Assembly: GCF_003024195.1 (NCBI RefSeq)
Contig: NZ_KZ679048.1
Span: 62,001-126,000 of the forward strand
DNA length: 64,000 nucleotides
DNA from: Streptomyces dioscori
Lineage (GTDB): Bacteria > Actinomycetota > Actinomycetes > Streptomycetales > Streptomycetaceae
Direction: 5' to 3'
Each line of letters opens with the position of its first letter. The first letter of the stretch is position 1. The notes under the pieces are model-generated. The model did not search any database. It was not told the origin of the DNA and worked only from the letters and a program-made list of their open reading frames with translations. This document shows positions 24,597 through 32,820 of the stretch, piece after piece. The translations under genes and the position numbers were made by a program.

Positions 24597-25603
24597 GAGA
24601 ACCGCAGTTTCTGTCCGAGTCCGCGCTCCCCGGCCTTCGCGAGCACGGCCGCGCCCAGGGCGATGTCGGACAGGGACAGACCGCGGTGCCAGAACAGGAT
24701 CGTCTCGTCGGACCGTTCACGGCCGGGTTTGTCGCCCGCCACGATCTCGCACAGTTCGCCGTGCAGGGTCGCCTCGCTGAGCCGGCCCGACTCGACGTGC
24801 GCGCGCAGAGCACCGAAGGGCCCGGACCTGCACTGGCCCCAGTCGTCGACGACGACCTTGTCCATGATGTCGGTGAGCGAGAGCTCGACCGCGCTCATCG
24901 TTCCGTAGGGGACGACGAGCGCGCCCGGCGCGATCCACTCCGTCCTCAGCAGCGGCTCGGGCCGCTCCAGCCGGGACGCCTCCACGACGATGTCCGCGCC
25001 CTCGACGCACGACTTCCAGTCGTCGGTGACGACGACGGGCTTGCCGAGGTCGTCCTCCAGCCGTTTCGCGAAGGCCTCGCGGCTCTCCGGGCGGCGCGAG
25101 TGGACGCGGATCTCGTCGAGGTCGAAGATCGCGTCGAGCAGCCGGACGTTCCAGTACGAGGTGGCGCGGGCGCCGATGTGACCGAGCACCTTGGAGTCGC
25201 TCTTGGCCAGATGCCGGGCGCCGAGCGCGGTGAGCGCGCCGGTCCGCATCTCGGTGATCGCGGTCGCGTCCAGCACGGCCAGCGGCATGCCCGTACGCGG
25301 GTCGAAGAGGTTCAGCAGGGCCATCTCGGAGGGCAGACCGGATTTGTAATTGTCGACGTAGTCGCCCACGATCTTGACTCCGGCCATGCCGAGCGGGGCG
25401 ACATAACCACGCAGCACGTTGAAGTGGCCGTTGAAGGCGGGGTCGGGCGTGAGATGCACCCGTGGTTCGATAACCGTCTCGCCGTGACCCTGGGCGAGGA
25501 GTCCCTGTTCGACGGCATCGAGCACTTCGGCGTCGCTGAGTTCCAGCTGTTCGATGTCGGAACCGTTCAGGAACGTGAACCAAACGGGGTCAAGTGTGGT
25601 CAT
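24593..25603 (-). CDS. Ornithine cyclodeaminase / mu-crystallin family protein
   Basis: The 336-residue product matches the OCD/mu-crystallin family: an N-terminal half with VKIVGDYVDNYKSGLPSEMALLNLFD, a typical TEMRTGALTALGARHLA, then a Rossmann NAD-binding half beginning GHIGARATSYWNVRLL. Members include ornithine cyclodeaminases, ketimine reductases and N-alkyl amino acid dehydrogenases. The nucleotide loop is unusual (GARATS in place of GAGxQA). It is the first gene of the lyase operon, and its stop overlaps the lyase start (ATGA). The context suggests oxidation, reduction or deamination of an amino-acid-like compound brought in by the divergent transporter. Confidence 0.85.
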   Translation of the reverse strand: MTTLDPVWFTFLNGSDIEQLELSDAEVLDAVEQGLLAQGHGETVIEPRVHLTPDPAFNGHFNVLRGYVAPLGMAGVKIVGDYVDNYKSGLPSEMALLNLFDPRTGMPLAVLDATAITEMRTGALTALGARHLAKSDSKVLGHIGARATSYWNVRLLDAIFDLDEIRVHSRRPESREAFAKRLEDDLGKPVVVTDDWKSCVEGADIVVEASRLERPEPLLRTEWIAPGALVVPYGTMSAVELSLTDIMDKVVVDDWGQCRSGPFGALRAHVESGRLSEATLHGELCEIVAGDKPGRERSDETILFWHRGLSLSDIALGAAVLAKAGERGLGQKLRFS

Positions 25604-25661
25604 TCCGGGCGTCCTCTCACTTTCTTCGGACGAACGTAACGCCCCGTTTACAAAAGGGGAT

Positions 25662-25678
25662 TGACTGAAATTCAGTCA
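25662..25678. promoter_or_regulatory. 17-bp palindrome between divergent operons
   Basis: TGACTGAA-A-TTCAGTCA is a perfect 8-bp-arm palindrome in the 119-bp gap between the OCD-like gene and the transporter ATPase gene. It is a good operator candidate for the RpiR regulator encoded at the end of the transporter operon, because one site here could control both directions. The pairing with RpiR is inferred. Confidence 0.6.
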
Positions 25679-25687
25679 CGAACAACT

Positions 25688-25705
25688 CTGCATGACGATA
25701 TGCAG
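25688..25705. promoter_or_regulatory. Second palindrome CTGCAT-N6-ATGCAG
   Basis: This perfect 6-bp inverted repeat lies 9 bp from the first palindrome and 18 bp before the ATPase start. It could be a second regulator site or part of the leader. Confidence 0.45.
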
Positions 25706-25722
25706 TCGGGTAAGGGGCAGCT

Positions 25723-27210
25723 TTGATCAGATTCGACGCGGTGAGCAAAAACTATCCCAACGGCACCACAGCCGTGGACGCACTGTCCCTGGAGCTGGCC
25801 GAGGGCGGCCTCACGGTCCTGGTCGGCCCCTCGGGCTGCGGCAAGACCACGACGCTGCGGATGGTCAACCGCATGGTGGAGCCGTCTGCGGGCACGGTCA
25901 GCCTGCGCGGCCAGGACATCCGGGAGGTGGCCGCCCCCGAACTGCGCAGGGGCATCGGTTACGTGATCCAGCACGCCGGGCTCTTCCCGCACCGGACCAT
26001 CCTGGACAACGTCGCGACCGTGCCGCTGCTGCTCGGCTGGGGCAAGAAGAAGGCCCGCTCGCGCGCGGCCGAGCTGCTGGAACTGGTGGGGCTGCCGGCC
26101 ACGATGGCCAAGCGCTACCCGTACCAGCTCTCCGGCGGGCAGCAGCAGCGCGTCGGGGTCGCCAGGGCGCTGGGCGCGGATCCGCCCGTACTCCTCATGG
26201 ACGAGCCGTTCAGCGCGGTCGACCCCATCGTGCGCGGCGAGCTGCAGGCCGAGTTCCTGCGGCTGCAGAAGGAGCTGCACAAGACGATCGTCTTCGTCAC
26301 CCATGACATCGACGAGGCCATCAAGCTGGGCGACCACATCGCGGTGTTTCGCACGGGCGGCAAGCTCGCGCAGTTCGACACCCCGGAGCGGCTGCTCGCG
26401 CACCCCGCCGACGACTTCGTGGCGGACTTCGTCGGGCAGGACCGCGGTATCCGCCGGCTCTCCTTCGTCCAGGCCTCCGGTCTGCCGCTGCGCGAGGGCC
26501 CGGTGCTGCCGGTGACCGCTCCCGTCGCGGACGCCCGGTCCCTGGGCGAGCCCTGGGTGCTTGCCGTCGACGCGGCCCGGCGCCCGCTCGGCTGGGCCGC
26601 GACCGCCGACCTCCCGCCCGGCGGCACCCTGGCGGACGCGACGCTCGCCCCGCTCGGCCACACGTTCGCCCTGGTCGGCGACTCGGCACGGGCCGCCCTC
26701 GACGCGGCCCTCCTGTCCCCCTCCCGCCTCGCGGTGGGAGTGGACGCGGACGGCGCGGTCGCGGGCGTCGCGGACGCGTACGAGTTGTCCGCGGCGATAG
26801 CCGGGGCTTCGGCGCGCGCGGGCGCGTCAGCCGGGACAGCCGCCTCGGCCGACGCATCCGCCCCGGCCGAGCCCGCTGCACCGATCGACACGACCAAGTC
26901 GGCCGCACCGGCCGCACCGGCGGAGTTGGCCGACCCGGCTGCTCCGGCCACGTCGGCCGGCACGAGCGAGGCGCCCGACGCGGCCGAGGGGCCGGATCTG
27001 GGCAAGGCGCCCGAAGCCGGCAGGCCGCCGGGGGCGGCGGAGACCTCCGAGGGCCGTCTCGTGAAGAGCGACGCCGATGGCGAGACGTCGGCCGACGATT
27101 CTGCAGGCCCGGAGAGCGACGGGACCCTGGACAGCGCAGACGGCGTCGCCGGGACGGACGGCCCCGGTGACGCAGGCGGCGCCGGCAGCACGGGCGGTGA
27201 CGGGCGATGA
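25723..27210 (+). CDS. Betaine/carnitine/choline-type ABC transporter ATPase with long low-complexity tail
   Basis: The 495-residue ATPase has Walker A GPSGCGKTT, a Q-loop near VIQHAGLFPH, signature LSGGQQQRVG, Walker B VLLMDEPFSAVDP and the H-loop VFVTHDIDEA. These match the OpuA/OpuC/ProV group of quaternary-amine importers. Residues 255-365 form a CBS-like regulatory region (PWVLAVDAARRPLGW, RLAVGVDADGAV). From about residue 370 to the end runs a tail rich in Ala, Pro, Glu, Asp and Gly that typical OpuCA proteins lack. The TTG start has AAGGGG upstream. The stop overlaps the first permease start. With the two permeases and a binding lipoprotein it forms a complete importer. Confidence 0.92.
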   Translation: MIRFDAVSKNYPNGTTAVDALSLELAEGGLTVLVGPSGCGKTTTLRMVNRMVEPSAGTVSLRGQDIREVAAPELRRGIGYVIQHAGLFPHRTILDNVATVPLLLGWGKKKARSRAAELLELVGLPATMAKRYPYQLSGGQQQRVGVARALGADPPVLLMDEPFSAVDPIVRGELQAEFLRLQKELHKTIVFVTHDIDEAIKLGDHIAVFRTGGKLAQFDTPERLLAHPADDFVADFVGQDRGIRRLSFVQASGLPLREGPVLPVTAPVADARSLGEPWVLAVDAARRPLGWAATADLPPGGTLADATLAPLGHTFALVGDSARAALDAALLSPSRLAVGVDADGAVAGVADAYELSAAIAGASARAGASAGTAASADASAPAEPAAPIDTTKSAAPAAPAELADPAAPATSAGTSEAPDAAEGPDLGKAPEAGRPPGAAETSEGRLVKSDADGETSADDSAGPESDGTLDSADGVAGTDGPGDAGGAGSTGGDGR

Positions 27211-27872
27211 GGGACGGGGAGCCGCTCATACGGTGGGTCTGGATCGGCGATCACGTCGGTGAGCTGGCCCACTACACCGGGGTCCATCTGCGCCTGGGCC
27301 TCCTGCCGGTGCTGTTCGGACTGATCATCTCCGTGCCGCTCGGCATGCTCTGCCACCGCTACCGGTGGGTCTACCCGCCCACCCTGACCGCGGCCAACGT
27401 GCTGTACTCCATCCCGTCGCTGGCCCTGTTCATGATCTTCGTCCGCTATACGGGGCTCACCGAACGCACGGTCATGATTCCGCTGACCCTGTACACGCTG
27501 TCCGTGCTCATACCCAACGTCGTGGACGGACTGGCCTCGGTGCCCGATCCGGTACGGCAGGCGGCCACCGCGATGGGCTTCAGCACGGTCCGCCGGGTCG
27601 TGCAGGTGGAGCTGCCGATCGCCGTGCCCGTCGTCGTCGCCGGTGTACGGGTCGCCGCGGTCTCCTCCATCAGCCTCGTCGCCGTGGGACAGCTGATCGG
27701 CCAGGGCGGCCTCGGCTACTACATCACCCGGGGTCTCCAGCTCGACTTCCCGACCCCGATCATCACCGCGACCGTACTGATCATGCTGCTGGCCCTCGTC
27801 ACCGACGCGCTGCTCGTCCTGGCGCAGCGGCTGCTCACGCCGTGGGCCCGCGGGAAGGGGGCGAAGGCGTGA
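27207..27872 (+). CDS. Betaine-type ABC transporter permease 1
   Basis: This 221-residue membrane protein has about six helices and the permease loop typical of OpuCB/YehW proteins (RQAATAMGFSTVRRVVQVELP). The phrase YSIPSLALFMIF matches the betaine family. Its ATG overlaps the ATPase stop, and its own stop overlaps the second permease start. It pairs with the next gene to make the membrane channel of the importer. Confidence 0.92.
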   Translation: MRDGEPLIRWVWIGDHVGELAHYTGVHLRLGLLPVLFGLIISVPLGMLCHRYRWVYPPTLTAANVLYSIPSLALFMIFVRYTGLTERTVMIPLTLYTLSVLIPNVVDGLASVPDPVRQAATAMGFSTVRRVVQVELPIAVPVVVAGVRVAAVSSISLVAVGQLIGQGGLGYYITRGLQLDFPTPIITATVLIMLLALVTDALLVLAQRLLTPWARGKGAKA

Positions 27873-28558
27873 ACGATCTCCTCAACCAGATCCAGCTCGT
27901 CGGCGAGTGGCTGACGTCGTCCGCGCAGTGGCACGGCGACGACGGCATCCCGCACCGGCTCGCGGAGCACCTGACCTACAGCGGTCTGTCCCTGCTCTTC
28001 GCGACCGTGATCGGGCTGGCGTTCGGCCTGCTGGTCGGTCACACCGGCCGTGGCGCGTTCGCCGTCGCCACCGTCGCCAACCTCGCGCGCGCGATCCCCA
28101 CCTTCGGCCTGGTCGTCCTCGTGGTGACCCTCGCCGGACTCAGTACCGCCCCCGTGCTGGTCGCCCTGGTGGCACTGGCCGTCCCGCCGATCCTCATCAA
28201 CACCTTCGAGGGGGTCCGCGGTGTCGACCCCGACGCCCGGGACGCCGCGAAGGGCATGGGCATGACCGGCTGGGAGGTCCTGCTGAAGGTGGAGGTGCCG
28301 ATGGCGCTGCCGCTGATCCTGCTCGGCCTGCGCGTCGCCGCCATCCAGGTGGTGGCCACGGCGACCGTGGCCGCGTACCCCGGTCTCGGCGGTCTGGGCC
28401 GCTACATCGTCGACGGGCTCTCCCGCAACGACTACCAACTGGTCATCGGCGGCTCCGCCGTCGTGGTGGCGCTGGCGCTCGTCGTCCAGGCCGTCTTCAC
28501 CGCGCTGCGGCGCGCCGTCGTCTCGCCGGGGCTGCGGCCCGCGGCGGCCAAGTCATGA
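27869..28558 (+). CDS. Betaine-type ABC transporter permease 2
   Basis: The 229-residue product is a second permease with the same family features: ARAIPTFGLVVLVVTLAG, the EAA-type loop RDAAKGMGMTGWEVLLKVEVPMALP, and about six hydrophobic helices. The GTG start overlaps the first permease stop by 4 bases. Its stop (28556-28558) overlaps an ATG at 28555, but the next gene more likely starts at 28726. Confidence 0.92.
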   Translation: MNDLLNQIQLVGEWLTSSAQWHGDDGIPHRLAEHLTYSGLSLLFATVIGLAFGLLVGHTGRGAFAVATVANLARAIPTFGLVVLVVTLAGLSTAPVLVALVALAVPPILINTFEGVRGVDPDARDAAKGMGMTGWEVLLKVEVPMALPLILLGLRVAAIQVVATATVAAYPGLGGLGRYIVDGLSRNDYQLVIGGSAVVVALALVVQAVFTALRRAVVSPGLRPAAAKS

Positions 28559-28560
28559 AC

Positions 28561-28632
28561 CACCGGACGCACCGGACCCACCGGACCCACCGGACCCACC
28601 GGACCCACCGGAACGACCGGAACGACCGGAGC
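28561..28632 (+). repeat. Eight 9-bp tandem repeats in the leader of the binding-protein gene
   Basis: The unit CACCGGACC (last copies AACGACCGG-like) is repeated eight times right after the second permease stop. It lies in frame with the lipoprotein gene and reads as His-Arg-Thr repeats from an ATG at 28555, so there is one unbroken open frame 28555-29667. A start there would put 57 basic residues before the signal peptide, so I treat this as a leader repeat. Confidence 0.85.
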
Positions 28633-28725
28633 CACAGGCCCGGCGCGCACCCGAACCGCGCGCAGGCCGCACCCGAGCATCACCAAAGACCCGAGCCTGA
28701 GTCGTACCTGAGAAAGGGAACACCC

Positions 28726-29667
28726 ATGAAAGCCACGTACCGTACCGCCGCCTTCAGTCTTGTCGCCGCGCTCTCCCTGACCCTCACCGCCTGCGGAGGC
28801 AGTGACGACGGCGACGACAACCCGCTGACAGGCAGCAGCGGCGACAGCGGCGGCGGCAAGGCCATCGTCGTCGGCTCGGCCAACTTCCCCGAGAACCAGC
28901 TGCTCGCCGAGATCTACGCCCAGGCCCTGGAGGACAAGGGCCTGAAGGTGACCCGCAAGTTCGACATCGGCGCCCGCGAGGTCTACTACGACCAGGTCGT
29001 CAAGGGAGGCATCACCGTCTTCCCCGAGTACAACGGCGCCCTGCTGTCCACGGCGGTCGACAAGAAGAGCACCGCCACCGGCACGGAGGAGGTCAACGCC
29101 GAGCTGAAGGCGAAGCTCCCCAAGTCGGTCGAGATACTCGACTCCGCCGCGGCCGAGGACAAGGACTCGGTCACGGTCACCGCCGAGACCGCCGCCAAGT
29201 ACAAGCTGAAGACCCTGGCCGACCTCAAGCCGGTCGCGAAGGACCTGACCATCGGCGCCGGTTCCGAGTTCAAGACCCGCACCCAGGGCGGGGTCGGCCT
29301 GAAGGACGTCTACGGCGTCGAGTTCGGCCAGTTCCAGCCGCTGGACGCGGGCGCCCAGAGCACCCTGCTGAAGCTGCTGAAGGACGACAAGGTGCAGGCC
29401 GCCAACCTGTACACGACCGACCCCGCCATCGTCGAGGACAAGCTGGTCGTCCTGGAGGACCCGAAGAACCTCTTCTCCTCCCAGAACGTCACGCCCCTCG
29501 TCTACAAGTCCGCGGTGAACGACAAGGCCAAGTCGGCGCTCAACGCCATCTCGGCCAAGCTCACCACCGAGGACCTGCTGGACATGATGAAGAAGATCAG
29601 CAACGACAAGGAGGACTCCGCGGACGTCGCGAAGGAGTGGCTGACGTCGGCCGGTCTCGCGGGCTGA
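28726..29667 (+). CDS. OpuAC-type substrate-binding lipoprotein for a quaternary amine
   Basis: The 313-residue protein has a lipoprotein signal (AALSLTLTACGG, lipobox LTAC) and an OpuAC-type binding domain (VVGSANFPENQLLAEIYAQAL, VFPEYNGALLSTAV, TIGAGSEFKTR, LYTTDPAIVEDKLVVLEDPK). Members bind glycine betaine, carnitine, choline or other trimethylammonium compounds through aromatic and acidic residues. The start at 28726 follows AGAAAGGGA and gives the lipoprotein signal. Its position opposite the HAL-like lyase suggests the ligand is the lyase substrate. The specific ligand cannot be read from the sequence. Confidence 0.92.
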   Translation: MKATYRTAAFSLVAALSLTLTACGGSDDGDDNPLTGSSGDSGGGKAIVVGSANFPENQLLAEIYAQALEDKGLKVTRKFDIGAREVYYDQVVKGGITVFPEYNGALLSTAVDKKSTATGTEEVNAELKAKLPKSVEILDSAAAEDKDSVTVTAETAAKYKLKTLADLKPVAKDLTIGAGSEFKTRTQGGVGLKDVYGVEFGQFQPLDAGAQSTLLKLLKDDKVQAANLYTTDPAIVEDKLVVLEDPKNLFSSQNVTPLVYKSAVNDKAKSALNAISAKLTTEDLLDMMKKISNDKEDSADVAKEWLTSAGLAG

Positions 29668-29684
29668 CCCGGACGGGGACAGGG

Positions 29685-30569
29685 GTGAGCGACACGGAGG
29701 GAGCGGACACGGGCACCGACGGCGGTACGTCCTCCGGAGCGGGTGCGCCCACGCGGCTCCACCAGCTCTTCGAGGGACGCCGGCTGACGCCCACCCAACG
29801 GCGTATCGCCCACTGTCTGGTCCGCCGGACGGCCGCCGCGCCGTTCCTGTCGAGCGTGGAGCTGGCCCAGCTGGCGGGGGTGAGCCAGCCGTCGGTGACC
29901 CGGTTCGCGGTCGCCCTCGGCTTCGACGGGTATCCGGCGCTGCGCAGACATCTGCGGGACGTCGTACCCGTCGGGCCGGCCGTGGACACACGGCCGGCCA
30001 ACCCCTACCAGCAGGCGGTACGGGCCGAGGTCGACAACCTGCTCCAGCTGGCGTCCCTGCTGGCCGACCCCGGGCCGGTGGAGGACGCGGCCCGGCTGCT
30101 CGCCGCCTCCCGGCCGCTGCCCGTGCTCGGGCTGCGCGCGTCCGCCGCCCAGGCGCGCGGCTTCGCCTACTTCGCCGCGAAGGTGCACCCCGACGTGCGC
30201 CTGCTCGACGAGGGCGGATCACTGCTCGCCGACCGGATCGACGCCGCCCGTCGGGCGGGCGCGAGCGCGCTGCTGTGTTTCGCGCTGCCGCGCCACCCGG
30301 CGGAACTGCTGGCCGCGCTCGACCATGCCCGGAACGCCGGGCTGACCGTGGTGACGATCGCCGACGGCACGTTCGCCCCGGTGGCCGCCCACAGCGACCT
30401 GCTGCTGCCGGCCGCCGTGGGCACCGGCCTGGTCTTCGACACGGTGAGCGCCCCCATGCTGCTGGGGCAGGTGCTCCTGGAGGCGATGTGCGACGGCATG
30501 CCGGACGCCCAGGCCCGCCTGGAGGAGTTCGACGCGCGGGCCGCAGCGCGGGGCCTGTTCGTCGACTGA
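29685..30569 (+). CDS. RpiR-family regulator (HTH plus SIS domain)
   Basis: This 294-residue protein has an RpiR-type helix-turn-helix at residues 25-95 (LTPTQRRIAHCLV, QLAGVSQPSVTRFAVALGFDGYP) and a SIS domain at 120-270 (VLGLRASAAQARGFAYFAAK, LCFALPRHPAELLAALDHA). RpiR proteins usually sense phosphorylated sugars, but related regulators also control amino-acid and amine catabolism. It starts 17 bp after the binding-protein gene, at a GTG, and probably belongs to the same operon. The palindrome at 25662-25678 is a candidate site. Start choice is uncertain, since the upstream purine run is very close. Confidence 0.88.
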   Translation: MSDTEGADTGTDGGTSSGAGAPTRLHQLFEGRRLTPTQRRIAHCLVRRTAAAPFLSSVELAQLAGVSQPSVTRFAVALGFDGYPALRRHLRDVVPVGPAVDTRPANPYQQAVRAEVDNLLQLASLLADPGPVEDAARLLAASRPLPVLGLRASAAQARGFAYFAAKVHPDVRLLDEGGSLLADRIDAARRAGASALLCFALPRHPAELLAALDHARNAGLTVVTIADGTFAPVAAHSDLLLPAAVGTGLVFDTVSAPMLLGQVLLEAMCDGMPDAQARLEEFDARAAARGLFVD

Positions 30570-30583
30570 CCTGACCGGGCCCT

Positions 30584-30642
30584 AGGGCCTGTCTGACAAT
30601 TCCCGTCTGCCGGGCGACGACGGGAATTGTCAGACAGGCCCT
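30584..30642. terminator. 24-bp perfect inverted repeat after the RpiR gene
   Basis: Two 24-bp arms beginning AGGGCCTGTCTGACAATT are exact complements around an 11-nt loop. The position, 15 bp after the regulator stop, suits a terminator, but arms of this length without mismatch are also typical of a small mobile palindromic element. Confidence 0.65.
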
Positions 30643-30739
30643 GGGGAGCACCGGGCGCCCGGAAGGTCTGGGCGGCCGTCGCCCGGCGTGCGGTAAGGTT
30701 CACCTGCGTCTTCACGCGGTTCACCGCGGCGGGGCGCAT

Positions 30740-30813
<74 letters not shown>

Positions 30814-30834
30814 TTCGTGAGAATTGCTGGGCAA

Positions 30835-30862
30835 GGGCCCGCCGGAGAAATCCGGCGGGCCC
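30835..30862 (+). terminator. Strong hairpin with GAAA tetraloop behind tRNA-Pro
   Basis: GGGCCCGCCGGA and its exact complement enclose a GAAA tetraloop, 22 bp after the tRNA. This is the likely tRNA terminator. Confidence 0.75.
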
Positions 30863-30935
30863 TTCGCCGTGCCAACCCGCTATCCCGCCATCCCGTACGG
30901 CCGTCGCCGAACCCAGCGGGTTCGCCGATCACCCC

Positions 30936-31154
30936 GTGGGTCCCGAAGGCGCCTGCTTCAGCGCTGAGTTCAAACAGTTCCTGCTGCCCTACGAGGTCGT
31001 CCGCGCCGCGCCTGCCCCTGATCGCGCTGTCAACGAGTTCCTCCACACGACCTACGAAGCCGCCGCGGTGCGCGGACAGTGGGACCGCTCCGCGCTGGAG
31101 GACGACCCCTTCCGCTGGGACGCGCATTCTTCGCCCCGCCGGGCTTCGAAGTAA
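30936..31154 (+). pseudogene. C-terminal remnant of a DUF5996-type gene
   Basis: An open stretch of about 72 codons ending at the TAA at 31154 reads FKQFLLPYEVVRAAPAPDRA, FLHTTYEAAAV and WDRSALEDDPF. This resembles the last part of DUF5996 family proteins. The large N-terminal part is absent, the stretch lies just behind a tRNA gene, and there is no ribosome site. I read it as a decayed fragment, possibly left by recombination at the tRNA end. The rest of 31155-31431 holds only a short GTCAGCT triple repeat near 31178. Confidence 0.55.
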
Positions 31155-31431
31155 TTGAGTCGGCCGACGGTTGTCAGCTGTCAGCTGTCAGCTGTCGGGC
31201 GTCGGCTCGGTAGGAGTGTGTGCCTGGGCAACGTCCGGTATTTCGTTCGTAGTTCGGGGTTTCGGTGCCGAAATCTAGAGCCGCGCTCGCGGCGCGTCAA
31301 TACCTTCGCCGCATCTCCCCGGGGCCCGCGCCGCGCAGCGCGTCGACGCCATCGTTCCGCAACCGTGCGCTTCCGGTGCGTTACTCAAACGTGACGTGCC
31401 TCCTGCTGTCCGCCCCCTTGACCGGCATGAA

Positions 31432-31447
31432 TTGTTAGCGCTCACAA
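31432..31447. promoter_or_regulatory. lac-like operator upstream of the LacI-family gene
   Basis: TTGTTAGCGCTCACAA is a 16-bp palindrome with one mismatch and the AGCGCT core of LacI-family operators. It lies 125 bp before the regulator gene, suggesting autoregulation. No equally clear copy is visible before the transporter gene at 32821. Confidence 0.65.
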
Positions 31448-31500
31448 TGACCTCCGCAATCACCGGCCGACATCCGGTGCCGACATCCGGGGCACGGCGC

Positions 31501-31533
31501 AGGTCCGGCACAGGTCCGGCACAGGTCCGGCAC
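31501..31533 (+). repeat. Three 11-bp tandem repeats in the LacI-family gene leader
   Basis: AGGTCCGGCAC occurs three times in tandem between the lac-like operator and the regulator start. The copies are identical. The 11-bp step is about one helical turn, so the repeat could be a protein-binding array, or simply slippage. Confidence 0.75.
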
Positions 31534-31571
31534 AGGAAGTTCTCGGTACACGACCGCCAAGGAGGTGCGGC

Positions 31572-32618
31572 ATGGCACAATCCCAGCTTCGGCCGCCCAC
31601 CATGGCCGATGTCGCGAGACTGGCGGGCGTGTCCCATCAGACCGTCTCCCGGGTGCTGGGGGACCACCCCAACGTGCGGGACGAGACTCGGGCCAGGGTG
31701 CTGCACGCGATCGAGGAGATGGGCTACCGCCGGAACTCCTCCGCACGAGCCCTGGTCACCCGCCGCACCCGGACCCTGGGTGTGGTCGCCTCGGACACCA
31801 CGCTCTACGGTCCGGCCAGCACCCTCTTCGCACTGGAGGAGGCGGCACGCGCCGAGGGTTACCTCGTCTCCACGGTCAGCCTGCGCAAGCTGACCGTCGA
31901 TCAGCTCGCCGAGGCGCTGGACCACCTCAGCGAGGGCGGGGTGGAGGGAGTCGTCGCCATCGCCCCGCAGCGGTCGGCGGTCGAGGCCCTCGCGGAACTG
32001 CGCCACCCGTTCCCGGTGGTGACCGTGGGCAGCGGACCCGGTGTGGGGATCCCCAGCGTGAACGTGGATCAGCACCTGGGTGCCCGTCTCGCCACCCGTC
32101 ATCTGCTGGCCGCCGGCCACCGTACGGTCTGGCACCTCGCCGGACCCGAGGACTGGCAGGAGGCCGCCGACCGGGCCGCGGGCTGGCGCGCCACCCTCGA
32201 AGCGGCGGGTGTGGAACCGCCGGTGATCCTGCGCGGCGACTGGAGTCCGCTGTCGGGCTACCGGGCGGGCCAGGAACTGGCGGGCTGGCTCGGCCGGGGA
32301 CTGACCGCGGTCTTCGTCGCCAACGACCAGATGGCGCTGGGGGTGTTGCGCGCCCTGCGGGAAGCGGGGGTGCGCACTCCGCAGGACGTGGCGGTGGCGG
32401 GCTTCGACGACATCCCGGAGTCGGAGTTCTTCGCCCCTCCGCTCACCACCGTCCGGCAGGACTTCGCGGCGGTCGGCAAGCGGAGCATCGCCCTGCTCCT
32501 GGACCTGATCGAGGGCAGGGAGCCGTCCGGGGCCCTGCGGATCGCCATCGAGCCCCAACTGGTCGTCCGCGCCAGCACCTTCCCGTACACCTCCGACCAG
32601 GGCGCCCCACCTGTCTGA
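31572..32618 (+). CDS. LacI-family sugar-responsive repressor
   Basis: The 348-residue protein has a LacI HTH at residues 9-55 (TMADVARLAGVSHQTVSRVL, hinge NSSARALVTRRT) and a periplasmic-binding-like effector domain (LGVVASDTTLYGP, GVEGVVAIAPQ, VFVANDQMALGVLRAL, VAVAGFDDIPESEFFAPPLTTV). The ATG at 31572 follows AAGGAG. It sits directly before the sugar ABC operon and GH43 gene and probably represses them until an arabinose- or galactose-type inducer binds. Confidence 0.93.
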   Translation: MAQSQLRPPTMADVARLAGVSHQTVSRVLGDHPNVRDETRARVLHAIEEMGYRRNSSARALVTRRTRTLGVVASDTTLYGPASTLFALEEAARAEGYLVSTVSLRKLTVDQLAEALDHLSEGGVEGVVAIAPQRSAVEALAELRHPFPVVTVGSGPGVGIPSVNVDQHLGARLATRHLLAAGHRTVWHLAGPEDWQEAADRAAGWRATLEAAGVEPPVILRGDWSPLSGYRAGQELAGWLGRGLTAVFVANDQMALGVLRALREAGVRTPQDVAVAGFDDIPESEFFAPPLTTVRQDFAAVGKRSIALLLDLIEGREPSGALRIAIEPQLVVRASTFPYTSDQGAPPV

Positions 32619-32820
32619 CTCCCTGCCTGCCGGAAGCCCTGCCCGTTTGACGCACCACGCATCACGTACCACGCACCATCTCGAAGGTCATTTCCCACAC
32701 GCCCCTGTTTGACCGATATTTCGAACAATGATCGACAGGCTGGACATCGTGGGACCTGTCCCGACGAGCGGCACGAGTACCAGCAGGCCCTTCGAGGCCG
32801 GCTCTTCAAAGGAGAAGAAC

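Noticed and set aside
28555-28725. Start of the binding lipoprotein at the ATG overlapping the permease stop
   Set aside because: It would place a 57-residue basic repeat before the lipoprotein signal; the ATG at 28726 has a ribosome site and a normal signal.
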